NCBI GenBank assembly: GCA_015689705.1
Contig: WVSN01000002.1
Location: 1-64,000, forward strand
Direction: 5' to 3'
Source of the DNA: Rhodobacterales bacterium HKCCE3408
GTDB lineage: Bacteria; Pseudomonadota; Alphaproteobacteria; Rhodobacterales; Rhodobacteraceae
DNA length: 64,000 nt
Shown one piece after another: positions 50,789 to 62,808 of the stretch. The notes under the pieces were generated by a model. That model saw only the letters and a program-made list of their open reading frames with translations. It did no database searches and was not told where the DNA came from. The number at the start of each line of letters is the position of its first letter. The first letter of the stretch is position 1. Made by a program: the position numbers and the translations under genes.

Positions 50789-51198
50789 TGGACGACTCTG
50801 GGGGTAGCTCTGTGACAGTTCTATGAACGTTCCGGCGTGGTCTCGGCGGATTTCCGGCGGGCCATCATCCGGCGCGGTCTGTCCGCCCGATCTACCCCCT
50901 GCCGTGCCCGTGGGCGGTTCGTCCCCGTATCCTTGTGCACAGCAATCATCGCCCACAGTTCCGGGCATTTCATACAAGCGTCATCAACAGGCATAAAATG
51001 TCCATGTCATTGAAAACAATGGTAGTTCTGGTGTAAATCACCATGGTGTCAGGCGGCGGCGACAGACGATCCTTTCCGGGGATAATAATGGGGAGAGTTC
51101 CCCGCCAACAGACTTGTCCACACTATCCCCGGCCCAAGAACCACCACATCCTTTTCTTTCTATAAATCTTATTTTAGGGGAGCGCCAAGGAGAGCGCG
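50789..51198. other. Gene-free 410-bp region, candidate chromosome replication origin
   Basis: No open frame is supported here. In Caulobacter the origin lies between a maf-aroE-coaE-dnaQ side and a hemE/rho/mnmE-mnmG-parAB side; the same two gene blocks flank this gap. Visible: DnaA-box-like TTGTGCACA (50933-50941) and TTGTCCACA (51114-51122), TTATCCCCG on the minus strand (51077-51085), a 9-bp inverted repeat, and an AT-rich stretch (51151-51176) that could be an unwinding element or the hemJ promoter. The box matches are imperfect, so the call rests mainly on synteny. Confidence 0.4.
51076..51132. repeat. Inverted repeat in the maf-hemJ gap
   Basis: CCGGGGATA (51076-51084) and TATCCCCGG (51124-51132) are perfect 9-bp inverted copies separated by 39 bp. 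They enclose the DnaA-box-like TTGTCCACA. Confidence 0.7.
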
Positions 51199-51654
51199 AT
51201 GATCCCGGACGCCCTGGCGACCCTCTATCCCTGGACCAAGAGCCTGCACGTGATCTCGGTCATCGCCTGGATGGCGGGGCTGTTCTACCTGCCACGTCTA
51301 TACGTCTATCACGCAGAGAGGGTGGGCGAGACCGGGGAGACGGCCGAGATGTTCCAGACGATGGAACGCCGGTTGCTCCGCGCCATCATGAACCCTGCAA
51401 TGATAGCCACATGGGTCTTCGGGCTCATGCTCGTCTTCACGCCGGGGGTGGTCGACTGGTCGATGGCCTGGCCCTGGATCAAGGCCGCCTGCGTGCTGGC
51501 TATGACCTGGTTCCACCACTGGCTCGGCCGCCGGCGGAAGGACTTCGAAACGGGCACGAACACCCGCACCGGCCGGACCTACCGGATCATGAACGAGGTC
51601 CCGACACTGCTGCTCATTTTCATCGTCGTCTCGGTGATCGCGAAGCCGTTCTAG
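51199..51654 (+). CDS. hemJ: Protoporphyrinogen IX oxidase HemJ
   Basis: HemJ oxidises protoporphyrinogen IX to protoporphyrin IX at the membrane, the branch-point substrate of both haem and bacteriochlorophyll. The 151-residue protein has four helices with the conserved histidine in [20 protein letters not shown] and a second in YVYHAE. The ATG at 51199 has AAGGAG about 7 bp upstream. It precedes rho by 133 bp with no evident terminator. Confidence 0.92.
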   Translation: MIPDALATLYPWTKSLHVISVIAWMAGLFYLPRLYVYHAERVGETGETAEMFQTMERRLLRAIMNPAMIATWVFGLMLVFTPGVVDWSMAWPWIKAACVLAMTWFHHWLGRRRKDFETGTNTRTGRTYRIMNEVPTLLLIFIVVSVIAKPF

Positions 51655-51787
51655 GGTTTCGATTGACAGAACGCGCGCGGCTTCCTATGTGCGGCCATGC
51701 CCGGGGCGGTCCCGTCCGGAAGGGCTTCCCAGTTATGACATGACAGGTCCGCCGCCGAATGGCCCGCGGACGAGGGCATATTCCCAC

Positions 51788-53080
51788 ATGGACGATATCC
51801 ATCAGACCAATTCGGACGAGCGGCTGAACCTCGCCGACCTCAAGGCGCTTTCGCCCAAGGACCTCGTGACCATGGCCGAGGAGCTCGAGATCGAGAACGC
51901 CTCGACCATGCGCAAGGGCGACATGATGTTCGCCATCCTCAAGGAGCGCGCGGAAGAGGGGTGGGAGATCTCCGGCGACGGCGTGCTCGAGGTGCTGCAG
52001 GACGGCTTCGGCTTCCTGCGCTCGCCCGAGGCCAACTACCTGCCGGGTCCCGATGACATCTACGTCTCGCCCGACATGATCCGCCAGTATTCGCTGCGCA
52101 CCGGCGACACGGTCGAAGGCGTCATCACCTCGCCCGGCGAGAACGAGCGTTACTTCGCGCTGGTCACGGTCGCCAGTATCAATTTCGAGGATCCGGAGCG
52201 CGCGCGCCACAAGGTGGCGTTCGACAACCTAACACCCCTCTATCCCGACGAGCGGCTGAAGATGGAAATCGAGGATCCGACGATCAAGGACCGCTCGGCC
52301 CGGATCATTGACCTCGTCGCGCCCATCGGGAAAGGCCAGCGGTCGCTGATCGTCGCCCCGCCGCGGACGGGTAAGACGGTCCTGCTGCAGAACATCGCCC
52401 ACTCGATCGAGGCGAACCACCCGGAATGCTACCTCATCGTCCTGCTCATCGACGAGCGGCCGGAAGAGGTGACGGACATGCAGCGCTCGGTGAAGGGCGA
52501 GGTCATCTCCTCGACCTTCGACGAACCGGCCACGCGCCACGTCGCGGTGTCCGACATGGTCATCGAAAAGGCCAAGCGCCTGGTCGAGCATAAACGAGAT
52601 GTTGTTATCCTGCTCGACTCGATCACAAGACTTGGACGTGCCTTCAACACCGTCGTCCCGTCCTCGGGCAAGGTGCTGACCGGCGGCGTCGACGCCAACG
52701 CGCTCCAGCGGCCGAAGCGGTTCTTCGGTGCAGCCCGGAACATCGAGGAGGGTGGCTCGCTCACCATCATCGCCACCGCGCTGATCGACACCGGCTCGCG
52801 GATGGACGAGGTCATCTTCGAAGAGTTCAAGGGCACCGGTAACTCGGAAATCGTCCTCGACCGCAAGGTCGCCGACAAGCGGGTCTACCCGGCCATGGAC
52901 ATCCTCAAGTCCGGCACCCGGAAAGAGGACCTGCTGGTCGACAAGGCCGATCTTCAGAAGACCTATGTCCTGCGCCGCATCCTGAACCCGATGGGCACGA
53001 CCGACGCCATCGAGTTCCTGCTCGGCAAGCTGAAGCAGACCAAGACCAACTCGGAATTCTTCGATTCCATGAACGCCTGA
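51788..53080 (+). CDS. rho: Transcription termination factor Rho
   Basis: Rho is the hexameric RNA helicase that ends untranslated transcripts. The 430-residue protein has the N-terminal domain ([19 protein letters not shown]), the RNA-binding fold with GFGFLRS, Walker A APPRTGKT and Walker [15 protein letters not shown]. The start MDDIHQ was chosen for family length over an upstream in-frame start at 51689. Confidence 0.97.
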   Translation: MDDIHQTNSDERLNLADLKALSPKDLVTMAEELEIENASTMRKGDMMFAILKERAEEGWEISGDGVLEVLQDGFGFLRSPEANYLPGPDDIYVSPDMIRQYSLRTGDTVEGVITSPGENERYFALVTVASINFEDPERARHKVAFDNLTPLYPDERLKMEIEDPTIKDRSARIIDLVAPIGKGQRSLIVAPPRTGKTVLLQNIAHSIEANHPECYLIVLLIDERPEEVTDMQRSVKGEVISSTFDEPATRHVAVSDMVIEKAKRLVEHKRDVVILLDSITRLGRAFNTVVPSSGKVLTGGVDANALQRPKRFFGAARNIEEGGSLTIIATALIDTGSRMDEVIFEEFKGTGNSEIVLDRKVADKRVYPAMDILKSGTRKEDLLVDKADLQKTYVLRRILNPMGTTDAIEFLLGKLKQTKTNSEFFDSMNA

Positions 53081-53093
53081 GGGCCTGGCCCCC

Positions 53094-54377
53094 ATGGACA
53101 CGATCTTTGCGGAGGCCTCCGCCCCGGGACGGGCGGGGGTCTCGATCATTCGGATCTCCGGTCCCGCGGCCTTCGCGGCGGGGCGCGCACTGGCGGGCGA
53201 TCTGCCCGAACCGGGGCGGCACGTCCTGCGGCGCATCCGGAATGACGCGGGCGACATCGTCGACCAGGGTCTGGTTCTCACCTTCGCCGCTCCGGCCAGC
53301 TTCACCGGCGAGGACGTGGTCGAACTTCAACTCCATGGCAGCCGCGCCGTGGTGAAGGCGATCCTCGACGCGCTCACCCGCCAGTACGGCCTGCGCTTGG
53401 CCGAGCCCGGGGAATTCACCCGCCGCGCGCTGTTGAATGACCGCATGGACCTCGCCCAGGTCGAAGGCCTCGCCGATCTCATCGACGCGGAGACCGAAGC
53501 GCAACGGCGGCAGGCGCAGCGCGTCTTCGACGGCGCGCTCGGCTCCCTGGTCGAAGCGCTGCGGTCCAAACTCCTCCGCGCCGCCGCGCTGGTCGAGGCC
53601 ACCATCGATTTCGCCGATGAGGAAGTGCCGGAGGACGTGACGGACGAGGTCGTGGCGCTCATAACATCCGTCCGCGCCGATCTCTCCGCCGAGATGAAGG
53701 GCGCCGCCACCGCCGAACGCCTGCGCGACGGGTTTGAAGTCGCCATCCTCGGCGCGCCGAACGCCGGAAAATCCACACTTCTCAACGCTCTGGCCGGTCG
53801 CGACGCAGCGATCACCTCGGATGTCGCAGGCACCACGCGGGACGTGATAGAAGTTCGGATGGATCTCGGCGGGCTTCCCGTGACGCTTCTGGATACGGCC
53901 GGTTTGCGGGACACCGTCGATACGGTCGAGGTCATCGGCGTCGATCTCGCCCGCAAACGCGCCGCCGCCGCCGACCTCCGCGTCTGGCTTCTCAGCCAGG
54001 AGAACGAGGAGCCGGGCATCGCGCTCGACCCCGACGACATCGTCATCCGCTCCAAGACCGATCTGACCGGCGGTGAGGGGATTTCCGCGAAGACCGGGGC
54101 CGGCCTCGACAGGCTTGTCGGACGGATCGCCGAGGTGCTAGGGAGGCGCGCCGCCGAGGTGCGCACGGCGACTCGCGCCCGGCACCTCGCAGCGATGGAC
54201 CGCGCCGCGCTCGCGCTCGACGCCGCAACCGCGGAAATCGCCGCCGGGCCGGACCGCGCCGACATCGCGGCCGAGGAAATACGCAACGCGATCCGCGCGC
54301 TCGAAGCGCTGGTCGGCCGGATCGACGTCGAGGACGTTCTGGGCGAGATCTTCTCGTCCTTCTGTATCGGGAAGTAG
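53094..54377 (+). CDS. mnmE: tRNA modification GTPase MnmE
   Basis: MnmE with MnmG installs the (carboxymethyl)aminomethyl group at U34 of certain tRNAs. The 427-residue protein has the formyl-THF-binding N-terminal domain (MDTIFAEAS...[12 protein letters not shown]), a G domain with [14 protein letters not shown] and DTAGLRD, and the essential C-terminal FCIGK. It starts 13 bp after rho and ends 2 bp before the mnmG GTG. Confidence 0.96.
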   Translation: MDTIFAEASAPGRAGVSIIRISGPAAFAAGRALAGDLPEPGRHVLRRIRNDAGDIVDQGLVLTFAAPASFTGEDVVELQLHGSRAVVKAILDALTRQYGLRLAEPGEFTRRALLNDRMDLAQVEGLADLIDAETEAQRRQAQRVFDGALGSLVEALRSKLLRAAALVEATIDFADEEVPEDVTDEVVALITSVRADLSAEMKGAATAERLRDGFEVAILGAPNAGKSTLLNALAGRDAAITSDVAGTTRDVIEVRMDLGGLPVTLLDTAGLRDTVDTVEVIGVDLARKRAAAADLRVWLLSQENEEPGIALDPDDIVIRSKTDLTGGEGISAKTGAGLDRLVGRIAEVLGRRAAEVRTATRARHLAAMDRAALALDAATAEIAAGPDRADIAAEEIRNAIRALEALVGRIDVEDVLGEIFSSFCIGK

Positions 54378-54379
54378 GA

Positions 54380-56238
<1,859 letters not shown>

Positions 56239-56242
<4 letters not shown>

Positions 56243-56865
56243 CCGGCGACGCCGCGCGGGCCGAGGTCGCCGCGCATGTTTCACGTGAAACGCTGGAGCG
56301 GTTCGAGACCTATCTTGCCGAACTCGCCCGCTGGAACGGTACGATCAACCTCGTTGCGCCCTCGACGCTGCCGGATGCCTGGGCGCGGCACATCCTCGAC
56401 AGCTACCAGCTGTTCGGCCTGCGCCAGACCGACAGCGGCCACTGGCTCGATATCGGCAGCGGCGCGGGCTTCCCCGGCCTTGTCTGCGCCATTGCCGCGA
56501 CCGAGGCCGCGCCGGATCTCCGCTTCACCTTCATCGAAAGCGACCTGCGGAAATGCACCTTCCTGCGCGAGGTCGCGCGCAAGACCGGCACCCCGGTCAA
56601 CGTCCTGTCGCGCCGAATCGAGGACGCGCCGCCGCAGAAGGCCGACATCGTCTCCGCCCGCGCCGTCGCCACGCTCGACCGGCTGTGCGACCTGGCGCTC
56701 CCGCATCTCGCGCCGGGCGGCATCTGCCTCTTTCCAAAGGGCAAATCGCACGCGGACGAGGAAATCGCCGCGGATGCAAATTGGCGGATGAAGCGCGAGG
56801 TGTTTCCCAGTAAGACGGACCCCGAGGCCGTGATTTTCAGGATTGGAGAGCTGTCCCGTGTCTGA
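56239..56865 (+). CDS. rsmG: 16S rRNA (guanine527-N7)-methyltransferase
   Basis: RsmG (GidB) methylates G527 of 16S rRNA. The 208-residue SAM enzyme has [14 protein letters not shown] and the following [12 protein letters not shown]. The ATG at 56239 overlaps the mnmG stop; the 3' end overlaps parA by 8 bp. The segment HVSRET near the N-terminus is encoded by a parS-like palindrome. Confidence 0.95.
56277..56292. other. Chromosomal parS site 2, inside rsmG
   Basis: TGTTTCACGTGAAACG matches the parS consensus at 15 of 16 positions. It lies 1.9 kb from site 1 and about 580 bp upstream of parA. Confidence 0.85.
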
Positions 56866-57649
56866 TCGCCCGCACACCCGCATTCTCGCCGTGGCCAACC
56901 AGAAGGGCGGCGTCGGCAAGACCACGACGGCGATCAATCTCGGCGCCTCGCTGGCCGAGGCCGGGCGGCGGGTGCTGGTTATGGATCTCGATCCGCAGGG
57001 CAACGCGTCGACGGGGCTTGGCGTCGATCCGGCAGCGCGCGACCTGACGACATACGATCTCATCCTCGACGGCGTGCCGCTGTCCGAAATCGTCCTGCCG
57101 ACCAGCGTCGAGCGGCTGGAAATCGCCCCCGCCACGACCGATCTCAGCTCGGCCGATGTCGAACTTGTGAGCCACGAGAAGCGGGTGTTCCTTCTGAAGG
57201 ATGCGCTCGCCCAGGACGGCCTGGCGCACTGGGATTACGTCCTGATCGACTGCCCGCCGTCGCTGAACCTGCTCACGATCAACGCCATGGTCGCGGCCCA
57301 TGCCGTGCTCGTCCCGCTCCAGGCCGAGTTCTACGCGCTCGAAGGTCTCAGCCAGCTCATGCGGACGCTGCGCGAAGTGCGGCAGACGGCCAATCCGGGC
57401 TTGCGGATCGAAGGTGTTGTGTTGACTATGTACGACAAACGCAACAACTTGTGTCAGCAGGTGGAACAGGATGCGCGCGAGACCCTGGGCGATCTGGTCT
57501 TCCGGACCCGTGTTCCGCGCAATGTCCGCCTGTCCGAAGCGCCGTCCTACGCCATTCCGATCCTGCAATACGACAGCGGATCGCTCGGCTCGATGGCCTA
57601 TCGCAACCTCGCGCGCGAGATGCTGAACCGGCAACTCAGCCACGCCTGA
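56858..57649 (+). CDS. parA: Chromosome partitioning ATPase ParA
   Basis: ParA is the deviant-Walker ATPase that segregates ParB-parS complexes. The 263-residue protein has NQKGGVGKTTTAINLG (signature lysine in KGGVGKT), VMDLDPQGN and LIDCPPSL. GTG 56858 is preferred because GGAGAG lies 7 bp upstream; an in-frame TTG at 56843 overlaps that ribosome site. Confidence 0.96.
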   Translation: MSDRPHTRILAVANQKGGVGKTTTAINLGASLAEAGRRVLVMDLDPQGNASTGLGVDPAARDLTTYDLILDGVPLSEIVLPTSVERLEIAPATTDLSSADVELVSHEKRVFLLKDALAQDGLAHWDYVLIDCPPSLNLLTINAMVAAHAVLVPLQAEFYALEGLSQLMRTLREVRQTANPGLRIEGVVLTMYDKRNNLCQQVEQDARETLGDLVFRTRVPRNVRLSEAPSYAIPILQYDSGSLGSMAYRNLAREMLNRQLSHA

Positions 57650-57662
57650 CGGGAGAGGGGCC

Positions 57663-58547
57663 ATGGCGACGAAACCGAACAAGCGGGGCCTCGGGCGCGG
57701 TCTGTCCGCGCTCATGGCCGACATCCAGCCCGAGGGCCAGGTCGAGGCGGAGGGCCAGGTCCGCCCGCGCGCCGACCGGATGCTGCCGATCGAATCGATC
57801 CGCCCGAATCCCGACCAGCCGCGCCGCCATTTCTCGGACGAGGCGCTGGACGAACTGGCGCGCTCGATCTCCGAAAAGGGGATCATCCAGCCGCTCATCG
57901 TCCGCCCCGATCCGGCCGAACCGGGCCGGTTCCAGATCGTCGCCGGCGAACGCCGCTGGCGCGCGGCGCAGCGGGCGCAACAGCACGAAGTCCCTGCGCT
58001 GGTTCGCGAATTCGACGACACCGAGGTGCTCGAGGTCGCGATCATCGAGAACATCCAGCGCGCTGATCTGAACGCGATCGAGGAGGCGGTCGGATACCGC
58101 CAGCTCATGGACCGCTTCGGCCATACGCAGGACAAGCTGGCGCAGGCGATGGGCAAGAGCCGCAGCCATGTGGCCAACATGATGCGCCTGCTCGCGCTGC
58201 CCGAGGATGTGCAGGACATGCTGCGCGACGGACGGCTCAGCGCCGGTCATGCGCGGGCGCTCGTCACCTCGGACCGCGCGTCGGAGATCGCGCGCGACGT
58301 CGTCAACCGCGGCCTGTCGGTGCGCGAGGTCGAAAAGCTCGTCGCGAAGAAACCCGCCGACAAGCCAGCCACCCGACCCGGTCCGGCGAAGGATGCCGAC
58401 ACCGCGATGCTGGAATCCGATCTCTCCGCCGCGCTCGGCATGAAGGTGACGATCGACTTCGATCCGGCGACCGGCGGCGGCAGGCTCTCCGTCGCCTATT
58501 CCGATCTCGGTCAGCTCGACGATCTGGTCGCCAAGCTCGGCCGCTAG
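57663..58547 (+). CDS. parB: Chromosome partitioning protein ParB
   Basis: ParB is the CTP-dependent clamp that loads at parS. The 294-residue protein shows the CTPase motif GERRWRAAQRA, the ENIQRADLN segment, the HTH MGKSRSHVANMMRLLALP and a C-terminal dimerisation domain. It lies 13 bp downstream of parA. The 3' end overlaps the convergent hemW by 4 bp. Confidence 0.96.
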   Translation: MATKPNKRGLGRGLSALMADIQPEGQVEAEGQVRPRADRMLPIESIRPNPDQPRRHFSDEALDELARSISEKGIIQPLIVRPDPAEPGRFQIVAGERRWRAAQRAQQHEVPALVREFDDTEVLEVAIIENIQRADLNAIEEAVGYRQLMDRFGHTQDKLAQAMGKSRSHVANMMRLLALPEDVQDMLRDGRLSAGHARALVTSDRASEIARDVVNRGLSVREVEKLVAKKPADKPATRPGPAKDADTAMLESDLSAALGMKVTIDFDPATGGGRLSVAYSDLGQLDDLVAKLGR

Positions 58548-59680
58548 GCCAGAATTTCCGCCAGCACCGCGTTCAGGACCGGCCGGCCCGTGGCCGTCGC
58601 CCCGATGCGTCCGTCGCGTTCCCACAGGTGGCCCGACGACACGAGATCGGCCAGTTTCCCCTGATTCAGAGACTGGTCCGGCAGGCGCGACAGCTCCGTC
58701 CCCTCGGCCAGCCGCAGGCTCATCATCGCGTATTCCACGGCGCGCTCTTCGGGTGGCAGCGCGGTCCGCGGCAGCTCGCCCGAGCCGTCACGTTCCACGG
58801 CGGACAGCCAGGCGCCGGGCATCCGGTGCGTCTCCGTCGCGAACCATTGCCCGTCGATCCGGATCCGCCCATGTGCGCCCGGCCCGATCCCGAGGTATTC
58901 CTGCCCGCGCCAGTAGATCAGGTTGTGCCGGCATTCGGCGCCAGCCCGCGCGTGGTTGGAAATCTCGTAGGCTGGCAGCTCCGCGGCCCCGGTCATCTCC
59001 TGCGTCAGATCGTAGAGATCGGCGCCCAGGTCCTCGGACGGCAGCCCGCGCAGCCCTCCGGCGCGGAACCGGTCACCGAAGGCCGTCCCGTCCTCGATCG
59101 TCAGCTGGTAGAGCGACAGGTGATCCAGCCCGAGCGCCAGCGCCTGCCCAAGCTCGTGCCGCCAGTCCTCCAGCGACTGGTTCTGGCGCGCATAGATCAG
59201 GTCGGCGCTGACCCGGTCGAAGACGGACTGCGCCATCCAGAGGGCCGACACGCCCTCCGCCGCGCTGTGCAACCGGCCGAGCGCCTTCAAATGGCCATCG
59301 TCAAGTGATTGTAATCCAATGGAAATCCGGGAAACGCCGGCCTCGCGATAGCCCCGGAACCGCCCCGCCTCGGCCGAGGTCGGGTTCGCCTCCAGCGTCA
59401 CCTCGAAATCGTTCGCCACGGGCCAGGCGGCGCGGATCGCCTCGATCACGTCCGCGACGAGGTCCGCCGGCATCAGCGACGGCGTGCCGCCACCGAAGAA
59501 CACCGTGTCGACCCGCCGCTCGCCGAGTTCGTCCTTCGCCCGCGCGATCTCCGCCCGATAGGCGCGCGCCCAGTCCGCCGGCTCGATCCGCGACGAGACG
59601 TGCGAGTTGAAATCGCAATAGGGGCATTTCGCCTGGCAGAAGGGCCAGTGCACGTAGATGCCGAAGGCGTCAGTCTCCAA
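58544..59680 (-). CDS. hemW: Radical SAM haem chaperone HemW
   Basis: A 378-residue HemN-like radical SAM protein. The cluster motif is Cys15-x3-Cys19-x2-Cys22 followed by DF (CPYCDF), lacking the extra cysteine of true HemN, which supports HemW, a haem-transfer protein, rather than coproporphyrinogen oxidase. VFFGGGTPSLM and the late EYLGIGPGAHGR are family features. Start 59680 overlaps the rdgB end by 11 bp. Confidence 0.9.
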   Translation of the reverse strand: METDAFGIYVHWPFCQAKCPYCDFNSHVSSRIEPADWARAYRAEIARAKDELGERRVDTVFFGGGTPSLMPADLVADVIEAIRAAWPVANDFEVTLEANPTSAEAGRFRGYREAGVSRISIGLQSLDDGHLKALGRLHSAAEGVSALWMAQSVFDRVSADLIYARQNQSLEDWRHELGQALALGLDHLSLYQLTIEDGTAFGDRFRAGGLRGLPSEDLGADLYDLTQEMTGAAELPAYEISNHARAGAECRHNLIYWRGQEYLGIGPGAHGRIRIDGQWFATETHRMPGAWLSAVERDGSGELPRTALPPEERAVEYAMMSLRLAEGTELSRLPDQSLNQGKLADLVSSGHLWERDGRIGATATGRPVLNAVLAEILA

Positions 59681-60278
59681 GCGCGGCCTCGAACTTGCGG
59701 AACGCGTCGGCGCGGTGGCTGATCCGGTTCTTCGCCCAGCGGTCCATCTCGCCGAAGGTCTGATCGTAGCCGTCGGGCTGGAAGATCGGATCGTAACCGT
59801 GGCCCTGGTCGCCGCGCATCGGCCAGACGATCCGGCCGGGCATCACGCCGGGGAACACCTCGTCATGTCCGTCCGGCCACGCAAGAACCAGCGTGCAGCA
59901 GAACCGCCCGGTCCGCGGCTCGGGCGCCTTTGCGGCCTCGAGCGCGTCATGCGCGCGGGTCATCGCCATCACGAAATCCCGCCCGTTCCCGGTTTCGGCC
60001 CAGTCGGCGGTGTAGACGCCCGGCGCGCCGCCCAATGCGTCGATCTCCAGACCCGAATCGTCGGCCAGCGCCGGCAGCCCCGTCGCCTGTGCCGCCGCAT
60101 GGGCCTTGATCCGCGCGTTCTCGACGAAGGTCGTCCCGGTCTCCTCCGGTTCGGGCAGGCCGTGATCGGCGGCCGAGCTCACGGCAATCCCGTGCGGCCC
60201 GAGAAGATCGGCGATCTCCTCGAGCTTGCCGCGATTGTGCGTGGCAATGACCAGCCTGTCCCCCGTGAAACGGCGCAT
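59670..60278 (-). CDS. rdgB: dITP/XTP pyrophosphatase
   Basis: RdgB removes deaminated purine nucleotides from the pool. The 202-residue Ham1-type protein has IATHNRGKLEEI, the catalytic DDSGLEIDALGGAPGVYTA region and ISHRADAF near the end. Its ATG shares one base with the rph stop (TGATG). Confidence 0.94.
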   Translation of the reverse strand: MRRFTGDRLVIATHNRGKLEEIADLLGPHGIAVSSAADHGLPEPEETGTTFVENARIKAHAAAQATGLPALADDSGLEIDALGGAPGVYTADWAETGNGRDFVMAMTRAHDALEAAKAPEPRTGRFCCTLVLAWPDGHDEVFPGVMPGRIVWPMRGDQGHGYDPIFQPDGYDQTFGEMDRWAKNRISHRADAFRKFEAALGD

Positions 60279-60991
60279 CAGGCGATGGCCTTCCTCTGCG
60301 CCTCGACCAGTGCGGCAACGCCCTGTTCGGCCAGCGCCAGAAGGGTGTCGAGCTGTTCGCGCGAGAAGGTCGCGCCCTCGGCCGAGGCCTGAAGCTCGAT
60401 CATCCGGCCCGCGCCGGTCATGACGAAATTGCCGTCCGTCCCGGCCTCGCTGTCTTCGGCATAGTCGAGGTCCAGCACCGGCTGCCCGGCATAGATACCG
60501 CAGGATACGGCGGCGACATGGTCGGTGATCGGGTCCGAGATGATGTCGCCCGCCTTCATCAGCTTCTGCACGGCCAGCTTCAGCGCCACCCAGCCGCCGG
60601 TGATCGCGGCGCAGCGCGTCCCGCCATCGGCCTGGATCACGTCGCAGTCGATGGTGATCTGGCGTTCGCCCAGCGCCGGGCGGTCGACGCCCGCGCGCAG
60701 GCTGCGCCCGATCAGCCGCTGGATTTCCTGCGTCCGGCCCGACTGCTTGCCCGCCGCCGCCTCGCGCCGCATCCGCGTATGCGTGGCGCGCGGCAGCATC
60801 CCGTATTCCGCCGTCACCCAGCCAAGACCCGAGTTCTTCAGGAACGGCGGCACCCGCTCTTCGAGCGAGGCGGTGCACAGAACGTGCGTGCCACCGCAGC
60901 GGATCAGGCAGGATCCCTCGGCATGGGCGGTGACGCCGGTCTCGATGGTGATTTCGCGCATCTGGTCGAGCGCGCGGCCGGAAGGACGCAT
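60278..60991 (-). CDS. rph: Ribonuclease PH
   Basis: Rph is a phosphorolytic 3'-5' exonuclease for tRNA maturation. The 237-residue protein begins [19 protein letters not shown] and has the catalytic [15 protein letters not shown] and [17 protein letters not shown]. It is divergent from hrcA across a 99-bp gap, and upstream of rdgB and hemW in a tight unit. Confidence 0.95.
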   Translation of the reverse strand: MRPSGRALDQMREITIETGVTAHAEGSCLIRCGGTHVLCTASLEERVPPFLKNSGLGWVTAEYGMLPRATHTRMRREAAAGKQSGRTQEIQRLIGRSLRAGVDRPALGERQITIDCDVIQADGGTRCAAITGGWVALKLAVQKLMKAGDIISDPITDHVAAVSCGIYAGQPVLDLDYAEDSEAGTDGNFVMTGAGRMIELQASAEGATFSREQLDTLLALAEQGVAALVEAQRKAIA

Positions 60992-61090
60992 GCCAGTCTC
61001 CCCTGTCTGGTGGCCTCCCGGATAGTCCGTGTGACGCTTCGACCGCAAGCCCGATTGACCAGCGCGGGGGGCGCTACCTAGATTTGACCC

Positions 61091-62155
61091 ATGGGCGAGA
61101 CACCGAAGATCCTCGACGAACTGAACGATCGCTCGCGCGAGGTCTTCCGACGCGTGGTCGAGGCGTACCTGGAAACCGGCGCGCCGGTCGGCTCGCGCAC
61201 GCTGACCCGGACGCTGTCGGAAAGCGTGTCGGCGGCGACGGTGCGGAACGTGATGCAGGACCTGGAATATCTCGGCCTCCTCGACAGCCCGCACATTTCC
61301 GCCGGGCGCGTGCCGACGCAGCTCGGGCTGCGGATGTTCGTCGACGGCCTGCTGGAGATGCGCGAGCTGAGCGACGAGGACCGCGCGAAGATCGACGCGA
61401 CCATGGGCTCGAACGCGCAGGACCTCTCCGGCGCGCTGGACCGGGTCGGCGCGGCGCTCTCGGGCCTGACCCATGGCGCCAGCCTCGTTCTCGCGCCGAA
61501 ACACGAAGCGCCGATCCGTCACGTGGATTTCGTCTCGCTCTCACCCGATCAGGCGCTTGTCGTGCTGGTCTTCGCCGATGGCCACGTGGAAAACCGCCTG
61601 TTCCGGCCGCCGCCGGGTCAGACGCCCAGCTCGCTCCGGGAAGCGGCGAATTTCCTCAACGCCATGGCCGAGGGCCGGACCATCGCGCAACTCCGCGATT
61701 CGATCGGCGCGCAGATCGCCGAGCGCCGGCGCGAGATCGACAGCCTGGCCGGGGCGCTGATCGAAAGCGGGCTGGCCGTGTGGGAGAACGAGACCGAGCA
61801 GACCGGCCGCCTGATCGTGCGCGGGCGGTCCATGCTGCTGGACGGAGCGCCGGATTCGGGTGATCTGGACCGCATCCGCACGCTGTTCGACGATCTCGAG
61901 CGCAAACGCGATATCGAGCAGTTCCTGGAGCTGACCGAGGCCGGGGACGGCGTACGAATCTTCATCGGCTCCGAGAACAAGTTATTTTCACTTTCGGGTT
62001 CCTCTCTCGTGGTCTCTCCATATATGAATGCCGACCGGAAGATTCTCGGCGCGGTGGGCGTCATCGGCCCCACGCGTCTGAATTACGGGCGGATCGTCCC
62101 GATCGTGGATTACACCGCGCAGGTCGTCGGCAAACTGATGTCCGACCGGGCCTGA
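61091..62155 (+). CDS. hrcA: Heat-inducible transcription repressor HrcA
   Basis: HrcA represses groE and related heat-shock genes by binding CIRCE elements. The 354-residue protein has an N-terminal winged helix ([19 protein letters not shown]) and [17 protein letters not shown], then the GAF-like domain ending [29 protein letters not shown]. No CIRCE repeat was noticed in the 99-bp gap upstream. It precedes grpE by 18 bp. Confidence 0.95.
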   Translation: MGETPKILDELNDRSREVFRRVVEAYLETGAPVGSRTLTRTLSESVSAATVRNVMQDLEYLGLLDSPHISAGRVPTQLGLRMFVDGLLEMRELSDEDRAKIDATMGSNAQDLSGALDRVGAALSGLTHGASLVLAPKHEAPIRHVDFVSLSPDQALVVLVFADGHVENRLFRPPPGQTPSSLREAANFLNAMAEGRTIAQLRDSIGAQIAERRREIDSLAGALIESGLAVWENETEQTGRLIVRGRSMLLDGAPDSGDLDRIRTLFDDLERKRDIEQFLELTEAGDGVRIFIGSENKLFSLSGSSLVVSPYMNADRKILGAVGVIGPTRLNYGRIVPIVDYTAQVVGKLMSDRA

Positions 62156-62173
62156 GCGGCAAACGAGGTGAGC

Positions 62174-62749
62174 ATGGCGGACCCGAAACAGGAAGAGTTT
62201 CTCGACGATATCGAGGCGCTCGAAGCGGAGCTCGAGGAAATGGCCGCGGCCGAGGAGGCCGCCGGAGACGAGGCGGAGGACGACGAGATCGCCCGCCTCC
62301 GGGCCGAGCGCGACGAACTGAAAGACCGGCTTCTGCGGACGCTGGCCGAATCCGAGAATGTCCGGAAGCGCGCCGAACGCGACCGCCGCGAGGCGGAGCA
62401 GTATGGCGGCTCGAAACTGTCCCGCGACATCCTGCCGGTCTACGACAACCTGCGCCGCGCGCTCGACGCCGCGGGCGAGGAAGGCCGCGCCGCGGCCGGC
62501 CCGGTGATCGAGGGGATCGAGCTGACGCTGCGCGAGCTTCTGAACATCTTCTCGAAGCACGGGATCGCGCTGATTTCGCCCGAAGTGGGCGACACATTCG
62601 ATCCCAAGGTGCACCAGGCGATGTTCGAGGCCCCGGTGCCCGGCACGAAGGCCGGCGAGATCATCCAGGTGATGGCCGAGGGCTTCCTGCTGCACGACCG
62701 GCTGCTGCGCCCGGCGCAGGTCGGCGTGTCGTCGAACACCGGCGGCTGA
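62174..62749 (+). CDS. grpE: Nucleotide exchange factor GrpE
   Basis: GrpE releases ADP from DnaK. The 191-residue protein has a long acidic N-terminal coiled coil and the beta-domain signature ending HDRLLRPAQVGVS. The ATG at 62174 is favoured over the in-frame GTG 62168, with GAGG 6 bp upstream. hrcA-grpE is a conserved heat-shock pair. Confidence 0.95.
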   Translation: MADPKQEEFLDDIEALEAELEEMAAAEEAAGDEAEDDEIARLRAERDELKDRLLRTLAESENVRKRAERDRREAEQYGGSKLSRDILPVYDNLRRALDAAGEEGRAAAGPVIEGIELTLRELLNIFSKHGIALISPEVGDTFDPKVHQAMFEAPVPGTKAGEIIQVMAEGFLLHDRLLRPAQVGVSSNTGG

Positions 62750-62758
62750 GTCAGGGAC

Positions 62759-62808
62759 GAGGGGCGCTGCCCCTCGCGCTCCCCGGAGTATTTTCTGAAA
62801 GATGAAGG
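62759..62808 (+). repeat. Palindromic intergenic repeat after grpE (copy 3), probable terminator
   Basis: A 7-bp hairpin GAGGGGC/GCCCCTC (62759-62775) is followed by CCCCGGAGTATTTTCTGAAA and GATGAAGG (to 62808). The tail matches copies in bchB and in the bchN-bchB gap. Lying between convergent grpE and mutS, it probably ends transcription. Confidence 0.65.

Noticed and set aside
60992-61090. CIRCE element upstream of hrcA
   Set aside because: No TTAGCACTC-N9-GAGTGCTAA-like inverted repeat could be found in the gap.
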